Below are positions 56,260-63,852 of a stretch of 64,000 nt of DNA, piece after piece. The position numbers and the translations under genes were made by a program. Below the pieces are notes generated by a model. It searched no databases. It saw only the letters and a list, made by a program, of their open reading frames with translations, and had not been told where the DNA came from. Origin of the DNA: Roseiarcus sp963805295 (GTDB lineage: Bacteria; Pseudomonadota; Alphaproteobacteria; Rhizobiales; Beijerinckiaceae); the NCBI GenBank assembly GCA_963805295.1, contig CAWDTW010000041.1, forward strand, positions 124,001-188,000, in the 5' to 3' direction. The stretch's first letter is position 1, and the number at the start of each line of letters is the position of its first letter.

Positions 56260-56295
56260 CCGCCTCAAGGGGCGGTTTCTTGGATCGAGGGCGGC

Positions 56296-56532
56296 GTGGC
56301 GAAACCGGTGATCTTCACAGTGTCGGCGATCTGGGACGCCGAGGCGAGCGTCTGGAGCGGTCATTGCGATGAGCTTCCCGCCGCAGCGGACGCGGCGACG
56401 CTCGACGAACTGTTCGAGAAAATATCGAGGATGGCTCTCGACATTGCGCCCGACAATCATCCGGACATCGCTCCGGAGTTGATGTTCATCCAAATCATGG
56501 CGTTGCGCGAAGCCGTTCCCGCGGCCGCGTGA
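56296..56532 (+). CDS. DUF1902 domain protein (HicB-like antitoxin candidate)
   Basis: 78 residues. VIFTVSAIWDAEASVWSGHC and DELPAAADAATLDELFEKIS match the short partial-RNase-H-fold DUF1902 family (VxVxWDxExxVWxA). It is followed 24 bp later, in the same frame, by a HicA-like gene, so the pair looks like a HicAB-type toxin-antitoxin unit with the antitoxin first. The start lies about 35 bp right of the ISKra4 element. Confidence 0.8.
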   Translation: MAKPVIFTVSAIWDAEASVWSGHCDELPAAADAATLDELFEKISRMALDIAPDNHPDIAPELMFIQIMALREAVPAAA

Positions 56533-56556
56533 ATCGCGCCGCAATTCGGTCGGCCT

Positions 56557-56729
56557 TTGAGAACATTGCTCACTGACACGGGTTGCGTTCTCGTCCGGCA
56601 AGGACGCGGCAGTCATGAAATCTGGCGCAGCCCGATCACTGGACGCAACTTCCCGTCCCGGCCGGCATTGCGAGCCGACACACCGCGAACGCTATTTTGC
56701 GCCAGGCCGGCCTGCCCAAGGCGTTTTGA
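56557..56729 (+). pseudogene. HicA-like mRNA interferase, frameshifted
   Basis: LLTDTGCVLVRQGRGSHEIW with the catalytic-type histidine in GSHEIW, then SPITGRNFP. A lost base near 56662 breaks the frame; the conserved end GIASRHTANAILRQAGLPKA F continues one frame over to the stop at 56729. The start TTG at 56557 is in frame with the DUF1902 stop. If the indel is real the toxin is dead. Confidence 0.75.
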
Positions 56730-56983
56730 GGCCTCCTCGCATCGCTAGTGGTCAAAATCAAACGCTTGCTACCCGACTGGATGACGGCAGTGCGCAAATA
56801 GCGGCCGTTCCCCGGCGGCGTGGCCAACGGGCCATATCGACCCATAGCGCACGGTCACGCGTGGCGGAGAGCGGAGGACTTTTGCGTTCGAGTTAGGGGC
56901 TTCGAAATTACAAGCCTTGAGTACTACGGTAAACTCTGGAATGATTTGGCGAAACGAACGCCGTCTTCACGTCGCCGCGCAAC

Positions 56984-57757
56984 ATGCACGCCCAAGTTTA
57001 CGTCGCTGACAGTTCGGCTGAGGGAGCAAAGACCGTGGTGGATCATACCGTCAAAGCTTACGACAGGGAGCTCGACACGCTCGAGCGCCGCATTGCCGAA
57101 ATGGGCGGCATCGCGGAGAAAATGGTGATCGACTGCATGGACGCGCTCTCCAACGCGGACACGGTCCTCGCCCATCAGGTCGTCGCGACCGACGTGCGGC
57201 TGGACGCGCTGCAGCGCGAGATCGAGGATCTCGTGGTCATGACGATCGCGCGGCGCCAGCCGGTGGCGATCGACCTTAGGGAGCTCATCGGCGCCATTCG
57301 CATCGCCGGCGATCTCGAACGCGTGGGCGATCTGGCCAAGAACATCGCCAAGCGCACGATCAAGATCGGCGCCGAGGCGCGGGCGCCGCGCGCAATCGTC
57401 GGCCTCAAGCATATGAACGAGGTCGCGACGGAACTCATGAAGGACGTGCTCGACGCCTATGCGCAGCGCGACGCCGAGCGGGCGCGCGACGTCTGGGAGC
57501 GCGACGTCGATCTCGACGCGCTGGAAGACTCGGTCTTCCGCGATCTCCTGACCCACATGATGGAGGATCCGCGCAACATCTCCTTTTGCGCGCATCTTCT
57601 CTTTTGCTCCAAGAACATCGAGCGGATCGGCGACCACGCCACCAATATCGCCGAGACGGTCGTTTATCTCGTCACCGGCGAGACGATGCCTTCCGAGCGT
57701 CCGCGCGGACGGCAAGAGACCGACATCGACGTCGAGGCCGCCGGGGGCGACGTATGA
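56984..57757 (+). CDS. phoU: Phosphate transport regulator PhoU
   Basis: 257 residues. Two three-helix PhoU repeats: DRELDTLERRIAEMGGIAEK, LQREIEDLVVMTIARRQPVA with DLRELIGAIRIAGDLERVGD, and AERARDVWERDVDLDALEDS, HLLFCSKNIERIGDHATNIA. The E/D-xx-RxGDxxxNI motifs bind metal clusters. Modulates PhoR and the Pst transporter in the cytoplasm. Its stop overlaps the phoB start (ATGA). The pst genes, usually upstream, are absent; a toxin-antitoxin remnant and IS lie there instead. Confidence 0.94.
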   Translation: MHAQVYVADSSAEGAKTVVDHTVKAYDRELDTLERRIAEMGGIAEKMVIDCMDALSNADTVLAHQVVATDVRLDALQREIEDLVVMTIARRQPVAIDLRELIGAIRIAGDLERVGDLAKNIAKRTIKIGAEARAPRAIVGLKHMNEVATELMKDVLDAYAQRDAERARDVWERDVDLDALEDSVFRDLLTHMMEDPRNISFCAHLLFCSKNIERIGDHATNIAETVVYLVTGETMPSERPRGRQETDIDVEAAGGDV

Positions 57758-58494
57758 ATCAAATGCGCAGGGAGAACGTCCGCGCCAACGGGATTTCGGC
57801 GCCGCGCATCCTCGTCGTCGAGGACGAATCCGATCTCGCGTTGCTGCTCGGCTATAATCTCGAAGCGGAAGGCTACGTCGTCGAGAGCGTGGAGCGGGGC
57901 GACGAAGCCGAACTGCGGCTCGCCGAGAACCCGCCCGATCTCGTCATTCTCGACTGGATGCTGCCCGGCGTCTCGGGCCTCGAAATCTGCCGCCGGCTGC
58001 GCGCGCGGGAGACGACCCGCACGCTGCCCGTCATCATGGTGACCGGGCGCGGCGCGGAGGCCGAGCGGGTTCGCGGCCTCTCGGTCGGCGCCGACGACTA
58101 TGTGGTCAAGCCGTTCTCGGTCCCCGAGCTGATGGCGCGGGTGCGCGCGCTTCTGCGCCGCAGCCGGCCGGAGCGCATCGCCGATCGACTCAGCGCCGGC
58201 GACGTCGACCTCGATCGTAAAGCGCGCCGGGTGACGCGCGGCGAGCGCGACATCCACCTCGGCCCGACCGAATTCCGGCTGCTCGAATATCTGCTGCAGA
58301 AGCCGGGCCGGGTGTTCACCCGCGCACAGTTGCTCGACGGCGTCTGGGGTCATGCCGCAGAGATCGACGAGCGATCCGTCGATGTGCGTGTCGGGCGCTT
58401 ACGGAAGGCGCTGTCGAAGGGACGCGAGCGCGATCCGATCCGCACCGTTCGCGGCTCCGGCTACGCCTTCGACGAGAGATTTGGCAAACCATAG
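57754..58494 (+). CDS. phoB: Phosphate regulon response regulator PhoB
   Basis: 246 residues. Receiver domain (RILVVEDESDLALLLGYNLE, acceptor D67 in LVILDWMLPGVSG, VTGRGAEAERVRGLSVGADD, YVVKPF) and an OmpR-type winged helix (LGPTEFRLLEYLLQKPGRVF, IDERSVDVRVGRLRKALSKG, RTVRGSGYAF). It binds Pho boxes and activates phosphate-starvation genes. The gene overlaps phoU. Confidence 0.94.
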   Translation: MNQMRRENVRANGISAPRILVVEDESDLALLLGYNLEAEGYVVESVERGDEAELRLAENPPDLVILDWMLPGVSGLEICRRLRARETTRTLPVIMVTGRGAEAERVRGLSVGADDYVVKPFSVPELMARVRALLRRSRPERIADRLSAGDVDLDRKARRVTRGERDIHLGPTEFRLLEYLLQKPGRVFTRAQLLDGVWGHAAEIDERSVDVRVGRLRKALSKGRERDPIRTVRGSGYAFDERFGKP

Positions 58495-58753
58495 AGGCCG
58501 CAGTGATCGATGCCCAGGCGCATTATCGTGTGTGTACATTGAATAGTGATTCAGTGTCGTAAATGTCTCTAAGTTATGCTGACAACACTTACGACCAATC
58601 CTTCAAACCCGACATGCAGAAATCGCGGTGAATCTGTATGTTTTATTTGATATTCGAGTAGCAGTTTGATGCTTCGGGAGGAAGTTCAATGCCGAGTTCC
58701 AAAACAGATTCGTCCGATCAGCTAGCGCTGGCGGCTGATATCGTAGCCGCCTA

Positions 58754-60408
58754 GTAACCGTTCACATCCCCCCGCCGTTCAAGCGGCGGCGTTTGCGGGG
58801 ATCATGGGCAGGGTGAGGTTGGCTCGGGCTGCGGCGATGAGAGAGCAAGCGTACGCCCAGGGCTCGACGCCGCGCCTGCGGCAAGTATCGATGACGCTGA
58901 GACCGGCGGCGTAGAACCGGCTGCCTTCGTCGGTCCTGGTTCCAAAGCTGATACGGCGTGCGATCACGGCGTGGCGGAGCGCGCGTTCGGCGTCGTTGTT
59001 GGTCGGCGGCAGGTTCGGGTCCGAGACGAAGGCGATGACGGCGTCCCAGTCGTTGAGGATTTCACCGGCGAGATCGCGAACCTTCTTCTCGATCTCATGC
59101 CGGTTGCACTGGCAGTTCCATTTGATGCGGGTCGTCAGCCGCTCGAGGGTGTCCGCGTCGGCTCCATCGTGGACGCGCACGATGAGGCGGCGGAGGTCGC
59201 GGACCAGATCGCGACCGAAGCCTGAGCCCGCGCCGTAGTAGCCTTCGGCGAGGGCCAGGGCCTTGCGGATGAGATGCGCCAGACAGCGCTGGCGGCGGGG
59301 ATGATCTCGGTAGGCGCCGTAGCCGTCGGTGACCAACCAGCCCAGGAAGGCGTCGCCGATCAGCGCGGCGAGTTCCTCCTTGCGGCGGCTGCCGATGCGG
59401 TAGACGATCGTGGCGGTCGTCACCGCCACCCACATCCACAACAGGACGCCCCGCTGATACCAGGGGGTTTCGTCGAGATGGACGATCTCGGCGGCTCGCA
59501 CATCCGCAATGAGGCGCTCGACCACGGGTTCGCTGGCCAGGCCGAATTCGTGGATGCAGCGCTCGATGGTCGCCACTCCCAGTTCGAGGTCGAGCCAGTC
59601 GCGCAGAAATTCCTGGATCTTGCGCCGCGAAAGACGGCAGCGCAGCGACAACGCGGCGATGAAAGTGGCGAGCATGGGGCCCACCAAGCAACGCTCGCTC
59701 ATCCGCAAGTTTCGTTTGCGCCCCTCGATCAGAGAACTCAGTCCGACGCGAGGGCGTTCGACGTTGTCGTGACCGCAGGGGCAGCGCACAGCGAAGTAGC
59801 TGTGTCGGGTCGCGGTGACTTGAAGAGCCATGTCGCATCGGACGAGTTCGAGGCTGTCGTGGGCGCTGACGCAGCGGCGCTTCAGGTCGGGGCCGAGGGC
59901 GGCGCCGCAAGCCGCGCACACCATCGGCGCGTGCGCGACTTCTTCGCTCACCACAATCGGCTGACAGCGCCAATGCCCTTTTGCGCCGGGCTGTTTGCCG
60001 GAGCCCTTGGCGGTCTTGTTCTTGTCTGGCTTGCCGGCTTTCTCGGGCGCAGTGTCGGAAGAATTGGCAGCGGCGCCGTCCGGGTCGGCCGCAACCGGTT
60101 TGCCTCGCTCTTCACGCCGATAGGGGTCGTCGCTCGACGGCGGACGCGAACTGGTCGAAGAATCCTCGCCCGCGCGGTTGGCCAACAAACGCGCCAACTC
60201 ATGCAACCGCCAAGCCAATTCCTCGAGCTGCTCGCGCGACATCCCCGCGAGGTCGGAGCGCTTGATATCGTTCAGCTCTGGGGCGAATTGGCGAGGCACA
60301 TCGAGGGTAGAATCCCATTCGCGCCAAAGCGCAAGCCCCCTCACGACGATCAGACCGCGACCGTCTCCGCCTCATCCGATCGAACTAAGGGGGGATGTGA
60401 ACGGTTAC
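58754..60408 (-). mobile_element. Complete IS66-family insertion sequence (1655 bp, tnpC only)
   Basis: Perfect 20-bp terminal inverted repeats starting GTAACCGTTCACATCC (58754-58773 and 60389-60408). Flanked by the 8-bp target duplication GCCGCCTA (58746-58753 and 60409-60416). It encodes only the TnpC-type transposase, so it belongs to the ISBst12-like subgroup without tnpA/tnpB. Inserted in the mucR-family gene. Confidence 0.95.
58779..60344 (-). CDS. tnpC: IS66-family transposase (TnpC)
   Basis: 521 residues from a GTG at 60344. N-terminal helix ELAWRLHELARLLANRAGED then the conserved SSTSSRPPSSDDPYRREERG. Zinc finger near residue 140 (VCAACGAALGPDLKRRC). DDE domain with IVHLDETPWYQRGVLLWMWV, GWLVTDGYGAYRD and NNDAERALRHAVIARRISFG, TRTDEGSRFYAAGLSVIDTC. 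All three acidic residues are present, so the element may be active. Confidence 0.92.
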   Translation of the reverse strand: MRGLALWREWDSTLDVPRQFAPELNDIKRSDLAGMSREQLEELAWRLHELARLLANRAGEDSSTSSRPPSSDDPYRREERGKPVAADPDGAAANSSDTAPEKAGKPDKNKTAKGSGKQPGAKGHWRCQPIVVSEEVAHAPMVCAACGAALGPDLKRRCVSAHDSLELVRCDMALQVTATRHSYFAVRCPCGHDNVERPRVGLSSLIEGRKRNLRMSERCLVGPMLATFIAALSLRCRLSRRKIQEFLRDWLDLELGVATIERCIHEFGLASEPVVERLIADVRAAEIVHLDETPWYQRGVLLWMWVAVTTATIVYRIGSRRKEELAALIGDAFLGWLVTDGYGAYRDHPRRQRCLAHLIRKALALAEGYYGAGSGFGRDLVRDLRRLIVRVHDGADADTLERLTTRIKWNCQCNRHEIEKKVRDLAGEILNDWDAVIAFVSDPNLPPTNNDAERALRHAVIARRISFGTRTDEGSRFYAAGLSVIDTCRRRGVEPWAYACSLIAAARANLTLPMIPANAAA

Positions 60409-60573
60409 GCCGCCTACGTCTCCTATAATTCCGTTCCTAGAGGTGGCCTAGCCGAATTGATACACACAGTTCACGCGTCTCTCTCAAAACTTGGTTCTGC
60501 GACCGCTGCGCCCGAACCTCAGGCTCTCACGCCGGCTGTATCGTTTAGACAGTCCATAACACCTGCGTATCTA

Positions 60574-61631
60574 GAGCGGTATCCGAACGGATTGAATCGG
60601 TTGGGGGATTCCCGAATTGGTTAATTTCTGATTGATCATTCACGCCGCGAGAGGGAGGCGGCGGGGATGGCTGTTTCCGACGATCTTCGCGAGCGCGTGG
60701 TTGAGGCGGTGGTCTTGGGCGGGTTGTCGCGCAATCAGGCGGCCGCGCGTTTCAAAGTGAGCGTAGCGAGCGCGGTGCGCTGGGTGAAGCGGTTCAAGAC
60801 CACGGGCGAAATTTCACCGGCGCCTTCTGGCGGCGACCGCCGCTCCGGCCGGATCGAGGCGCATCACGACTATCTCTTGGGCCTGGTCCGGCGCAGCCCG
60901 GACAAGACGCTGCTCGAGATCCAGGAGCGGCTGATCGCCAATTGTGGCGAGCGCTTTGCGGTCTCCGTGCTGTGGCGCTTCTTCGACCGTCACGCGATCA
61001 CCTTTAAAAAAAACGGCGCATGCCGAGGAGCAACAACGCGCAGACGTCCAAAATCGACGCCGGGAATGGTTCGCGGGGCAACTCGATCTCGATCCGACGA
61101 AACTCGTTTTCGTTGACGAGACCGGAGCCTCCACCAATCTCGCGCGCAAAAGCGGACGTTGCCGGCGCGGGCGCCGCTTGCGGGCGGCCATCCCGCACAG
61201 TCACTACAAAACGGTGACTTTGGTCGCCGGCCTTCGCCTTCGCGGCCTGACAGCGGCAAAGACTTTCGACGGACCGATCAACGCCGCCCGGTTCGAGGAT
61301 TGGCTGGAGACATGCCTCGTCCCCACGCTCTCGCCCGGCGAGGTCGTCGTCATGGACAATCTCCCGGCTCACAAGGGGCCGCGGGTCGAGCAACTCATCA
61401 AGGCGGCGGGCGCGGAGTTGCGATATCTCCCAGCCTACAGTCCTGATATGAACCCCATCGAAAAAGCCTTCTCCAAGCTCAAAGCCTTCCTGCGCAAAAT
61501 CGCCGAACGGACCGTCGCGGGCCTCATGCGCGCCCTCGAAACCTGCGCCGAAATCTTCAAGCCCTCGCAATGTACAAATTACTTCAAATCCTGTGGTTAT
61601 GAGCACGATACAGGATGATCGGATTCCGCTC
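60574..61631 (+). mobile_element. Complete IS630-family insertion sequence (1058 bp)
   Basis: Flanked by the TA target duplication (60572-60573 and 61632-61633). Imperfect inverted ends GAGCGGTATCCGAACG and, reversed, GAGCGGAATCCGATCA. Inserted in the third quarter of the mucR-family gene. Carries one transposase in two frames. Confidence 0.93.
60667..61618 (+). CDS. IS630-family transposase (frameshift-expressed)
   Basis: The first frame (MAVSDDLRERVVEAVVLGGL, SRNQAAARFKVSVASAVRWV) gives the helix-turn-helix. At the A8 run 61006-61013 the frame changes by one base. The second part reads AHAEEQQRADVQNRRREWFA, KLVFVDETGASTNLARKSGR, GEVVVMDNLPAHKGPRVEQL, YSPDMNPIEKAFSKLKAFLR, ending at 61618. 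DDE residues are complete. Different subgroup from the element at 29741. Confidence 0.9.
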
Positions 61632-61840
61632 TAAATTGTCTTGATGACGGAAAGAAATTTAAGTCGCTGAAGCGACATCTCGCGTCCCTCGGAATGACCC
61701 CCGATCAGTACCGGCAAAAATGGGGTCTCCCGAAGAACTACCCAATGGTGGCTGTCGAATATGGCGCCCAAAGGTCGGCGCTTGCGAAGTCAATTGGCCT
61801 GGGGAGGTTACGCAAGGACGCCGGCAAGCGGAAGTCGTGA

Positions 61841-62217
61841 CGGCCGGCCAAGGCAATCGCGGAGAGAGCTTGGTAAAGTATGATGCGTTAGCGCGCCCCG
61901 GGGCTCGAGCACCGCATGGCGGCGCGTCCGAACACTTTCAACGCGTACGGCGGCTTTCCCCCCAGCTGCGACGCCCACGGCCGCAATCTGCAATGGCCGC
62001 GTAGCGTCGATTCGCGACAACGCCTCGAATGTCTCAAACGCGCAAAGAGCAGTCAGTCGTCGGCGGCTTGGCGAACGGGTAAAATCGACCCTTTGCGGAC
62101 ATTCGTCGGGAACGGCTGAACGTCGGGGATCGACGTTAAGCGACCATTGCGGATCGCACGGTCCCCCCCAGCGGATCATGGTCGCGTCCGGCTGAGCTTC
62201 CCCACGATCACGAAATC
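61841..62217. other. Intergenic region, nothing recognised
   Basis: About 380 bp between the end of the mucR-family gene and the tRNA-like sequence. Short open frames on both strands show no family resemblance or ribosome-binding site. Confidence 0.5.
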
Positions 62218-62291
62218 GCGGGCCGGAGCGCGGGGTAGAACGGAAGCTTCCCAAGCTTCATACGAGGGTTCGATTCCCTTCGCCCGCTCCA
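62218..62291 (+). tRNA. tRNA-Gly (anticodon CCC), D-arm abnormal
   Basis: The acceptor stem (GCGGGC with GCCCGC), anticodon arm GAAGC-TTCCCAA-GCTTC, T-arm AGGGTTCGATTCCCT and encoded CCA all fit a bacterial tRNA-Gly(CCC). The 10 bases after GCGGGC (CGGAGCGCGG) do not match the expected D-arm start, lack the conserved U8, and do not pair with GAAC. It is therefore either a decayed tRNA or a 3' tRNA fragment left by integration. Confidence 0.65.
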
Positions 62292-62359
62292 ACACTTAGC
62301 TCGTTTCCTAGGATAAAAAGTCTCTTTTTAGTCTCCTCGCAGGACGCCGCGGAAATGAA

Positions 62360-62387
62360 AAGGGCACCTCGTTTCCGAGGTGCCCTT
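62360..62387 (-). terminator. Strong intrinsic terminator (leftward)
   Basis: AAGGGCACCTCG and CGAGGTGCCCTT form a 12-bp perfect stem with a four-base loop. Read leftward it is followed by a TTTTCATTT tract. It sits 3 bp after the stop of the small frame ending at 62391. Confidence 0.85.
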
Positions 62388-62390
62388 CCA

Positions 62391-62615
62391 TTAGAACAAT
62401 CGACCGAGCAGCATCATCATCGAAGCCACCCGAGGGTGAATTTTCACCCCGAGAACCAGACGGTAGACACTACCGTTCGACTGGCTGGCTTCGAGAGCGA
62501 GAAAAGCAATCACTTGCCTCTCCTCTTCCCGTGCGCGGGGTCCTAACGTAGCCGACATCGCGCGTTGAGCCAGCGGTTTTGGGGCGTTTGTTTTGAGCCT
62601 TAGGTAGCCCCGCAC
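62391..62615 (-). CDS. Small hypothetical protein upstream of a terminator
   Basis: Up to 74 residues from a GTG at 62615 (GGAG close upstream), or 55 from the ATG at 62558. Ends VKIHPRVASMMMLLGRLF just before a strong terminator, which supports a real leftward transcript. No family recognised. An 18-residue peptide from the GTG at 62447 is another reading. G+C lower than the core genome. Confidence 0.35.
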   Translation of the reverse strand: MRGYLRLKTNAPKPLAQRAMSATLGPRAREEERQVIAFLALEASQSNGSVYRLVLGVKIHPRVASMMMLLGRLF

Positions 62616-62710
62616 GCTCCGGCTATATCGGTGTCTTCCGCCAGATGGGTGCGACCGGCGGCGGTTTCAAGAGGCTAGGAACGAAGCCTTTCAGGATACG
62701 CGGTAAGGAA

Positions 62711-62736
62711 AAATGGGCGCAGGAATGCGCCCATTT
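62711..62736 (-). terminator. Strong intrinsic terminator (leftward)
   Basis: AAATGGGCGCA and TGCGCCCATTT form an 11-bp perfect stem with a four-base loop, followed leftward by TTTTTCC. Lies 4 bp after the stop of the 28-residue frame. Confidence 0.85.
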
Positions 62737-62740
62737 CGTC

Positions 62741-62827
62741 TTAAGAGAGGAATGCCTGGATGAACGTGACTAATGCGATAAGCGCCGTCGCGTTCAGCCG
62801 AAGCTCGATATGAAGCCGGATAACCAT
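62741..62827 (-). CDS. Possible 28-residue hydrophobic peptide
   Basis: From the ATG at 62827: basic start MVIRLHIELRLNATALIALV then TFIQAFLS and TAA, with a terminator 4 bp on. One hydrophobic stretch could span a membrane, as in type I toxins or leader peptides. The ribosome-binding site is weak (GGGAAACCCGAA). Supported mainly by the terminator. Confidence 0.35.
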   Translation of the reverse strand: MVIRLHIELRLNATALIALVTFIQAFLS

Positions 62828-63101
62828 TTCGGGTTTCCCGGAAGAGAATAACAATATCTAAGACGCCTTTAATATAGGGAGACCGGTCCACGTTTCAAGG
62901 CGTCAAACCGAGGAAAAAGCTCTCGGCCTCCTTACCTTTCGTGAGTCCTGATGCGATGGCAAGTTTGAGTACACGACATCGCATTTTGCAATTAGCGTTG
63001 TGCGCGTTGGGCGAATCGCTCCACCATGCCGCGCGTGGTCACGACGCGTGTGATACCGCCCGTGATTTTGTCTGCGTAGGAAGTCGATACAGGAAACACA
63101 C

Positions 63102-63840
63102 ATGAATTATGACGAAATGGAGCGGCGAAACATAGCTGCAATGGGGGATGTGCTGGGAAGCAGTACTCGGTGCGTTTTTATGAAGTCACGGTAATACATC
63201 TGTATTGGAAAGAGTTTCTCCAATTATTCGGTACCAACGACAAACGGATCGATCGTCTCAATCGTTCTGCGCCCGGCTTTTTCCGAATGGTACAGGAACA
63301 GCAATATGAGACAAATATTATGCACATCGCCCGGCTGACTGATGCGCCCATGTCCGTAGGAAAAGACAACCTTACGGTCATGAATTTCCCAATCTGGTAC
63401 TCGATGCGAGTTTCAAGTCCCAACTAACGGCGTTAGTGCAATACGCGAAAGATAAATCCGCATTCGCGCGTGATTGGAGAAATCGTCGGTTCGCACACCA
63501 TGATCTGCTGTTAGCTATCCAGGACGGAAGAGCGATTCCTCTGCAACGCGCAAAGAAGGAGGAAGTCAATGAAGCACTGGCTGCCCTTGACGAAGTGCTG
63601 AATGCGATCGAAGGACACTACTATAGGGGTTTCTGCGACTTCGATGCAATCGCGGCGCACAAAGGCGTGGCAACGTTGATATTCACGCTCGGATTTGGGG
63701 TGAAGGCGCGGGAGGAGATGGAAGCTAAAATTGCTAGCGGCCGATTCGATGAGCTTGGTACTCCGGAGAATATCTCAGAGTCACGGCAGAAAATATACAT
63801 TGTGCGACATCAGAGTGAGCATGGCGGTGACGCAAGTTGA
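63102..63840 (+). pseudogene. HEPN/AbiU2-like protein, two frameshifts
   Basis: Starts MNYDEMERRNIAAMGDVLG at the ATG at 63102 (AGGAAAC upstream). One-base deletions near 63150 and 63390 break the frame; the pieces are KQYSVRFYEVTVIHLYWKEF, NRSAPGFFRMVQEQQYETNI, and LVLDASFKSQLTALVQYAKD, WRNRRFAHHDLLLAIQDGRA to 63840. RNRRFAHHD has the R-x4-H spacing of HEPN ribonucleases, and the long helical make-up resembles AbiU2-type proteins. AT-richer than the core genome. Abortive-infection role is inferred. Confidence 0.65.
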
Positions 63841-63852
63841 GACCTATGGATT

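Larger units (their letters stand above)
54784..56282 (+). terminator. aapJ terminator split by the ISKra4 element
   Basis: Without the IS the sequence reads GAGCCGCCTCAAGGGGCGGTTTCTT: a CCGCC/GGCGG hairpin followed by a T-rich run, 50 bp after the aapJ stop. The element inserted into the loop/stem, duplicating CCGCCTCAA. Confidence 0.55.
58689..61840 (+). pseudogene. mucR: MucR/Ros-family regulator interrupted by two insertion sequences
   Basis: Exon-like pieces: 58689-58753 (MPSSKTDSSDQLALAADIVA...), 60409-60573 (AYVSYNSVPRGGLAELIHTV, HASLSKLG ... SITPAYL) and 61632-61840 (NCLDDGKKFKSLKRHLASLG, MTPDQYRQKWGLPKNYPMVA ... RKDAGKRKS). Deleting the IS66 element with one GCCGCCTA and the IS630 element with one TA gives one uninterrupted frame of about 143 codons. 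The middle-to-end region is the MucR zinc-finger-type domain; the second histidine of classic Ros is not at its usual place (HLASLG). GGAGG precedes the ATG. MucR proteins regulate surface polysaccharide, motility and symbiosis genes. Confidence 0.92.

Noticed and set aside
62903..63103. 66-residue minus-strand frame
   Set aside because: Overlaps the promoter and ribosome-binding site region of the HEPN-like gene; no ribosome-binding site or family.
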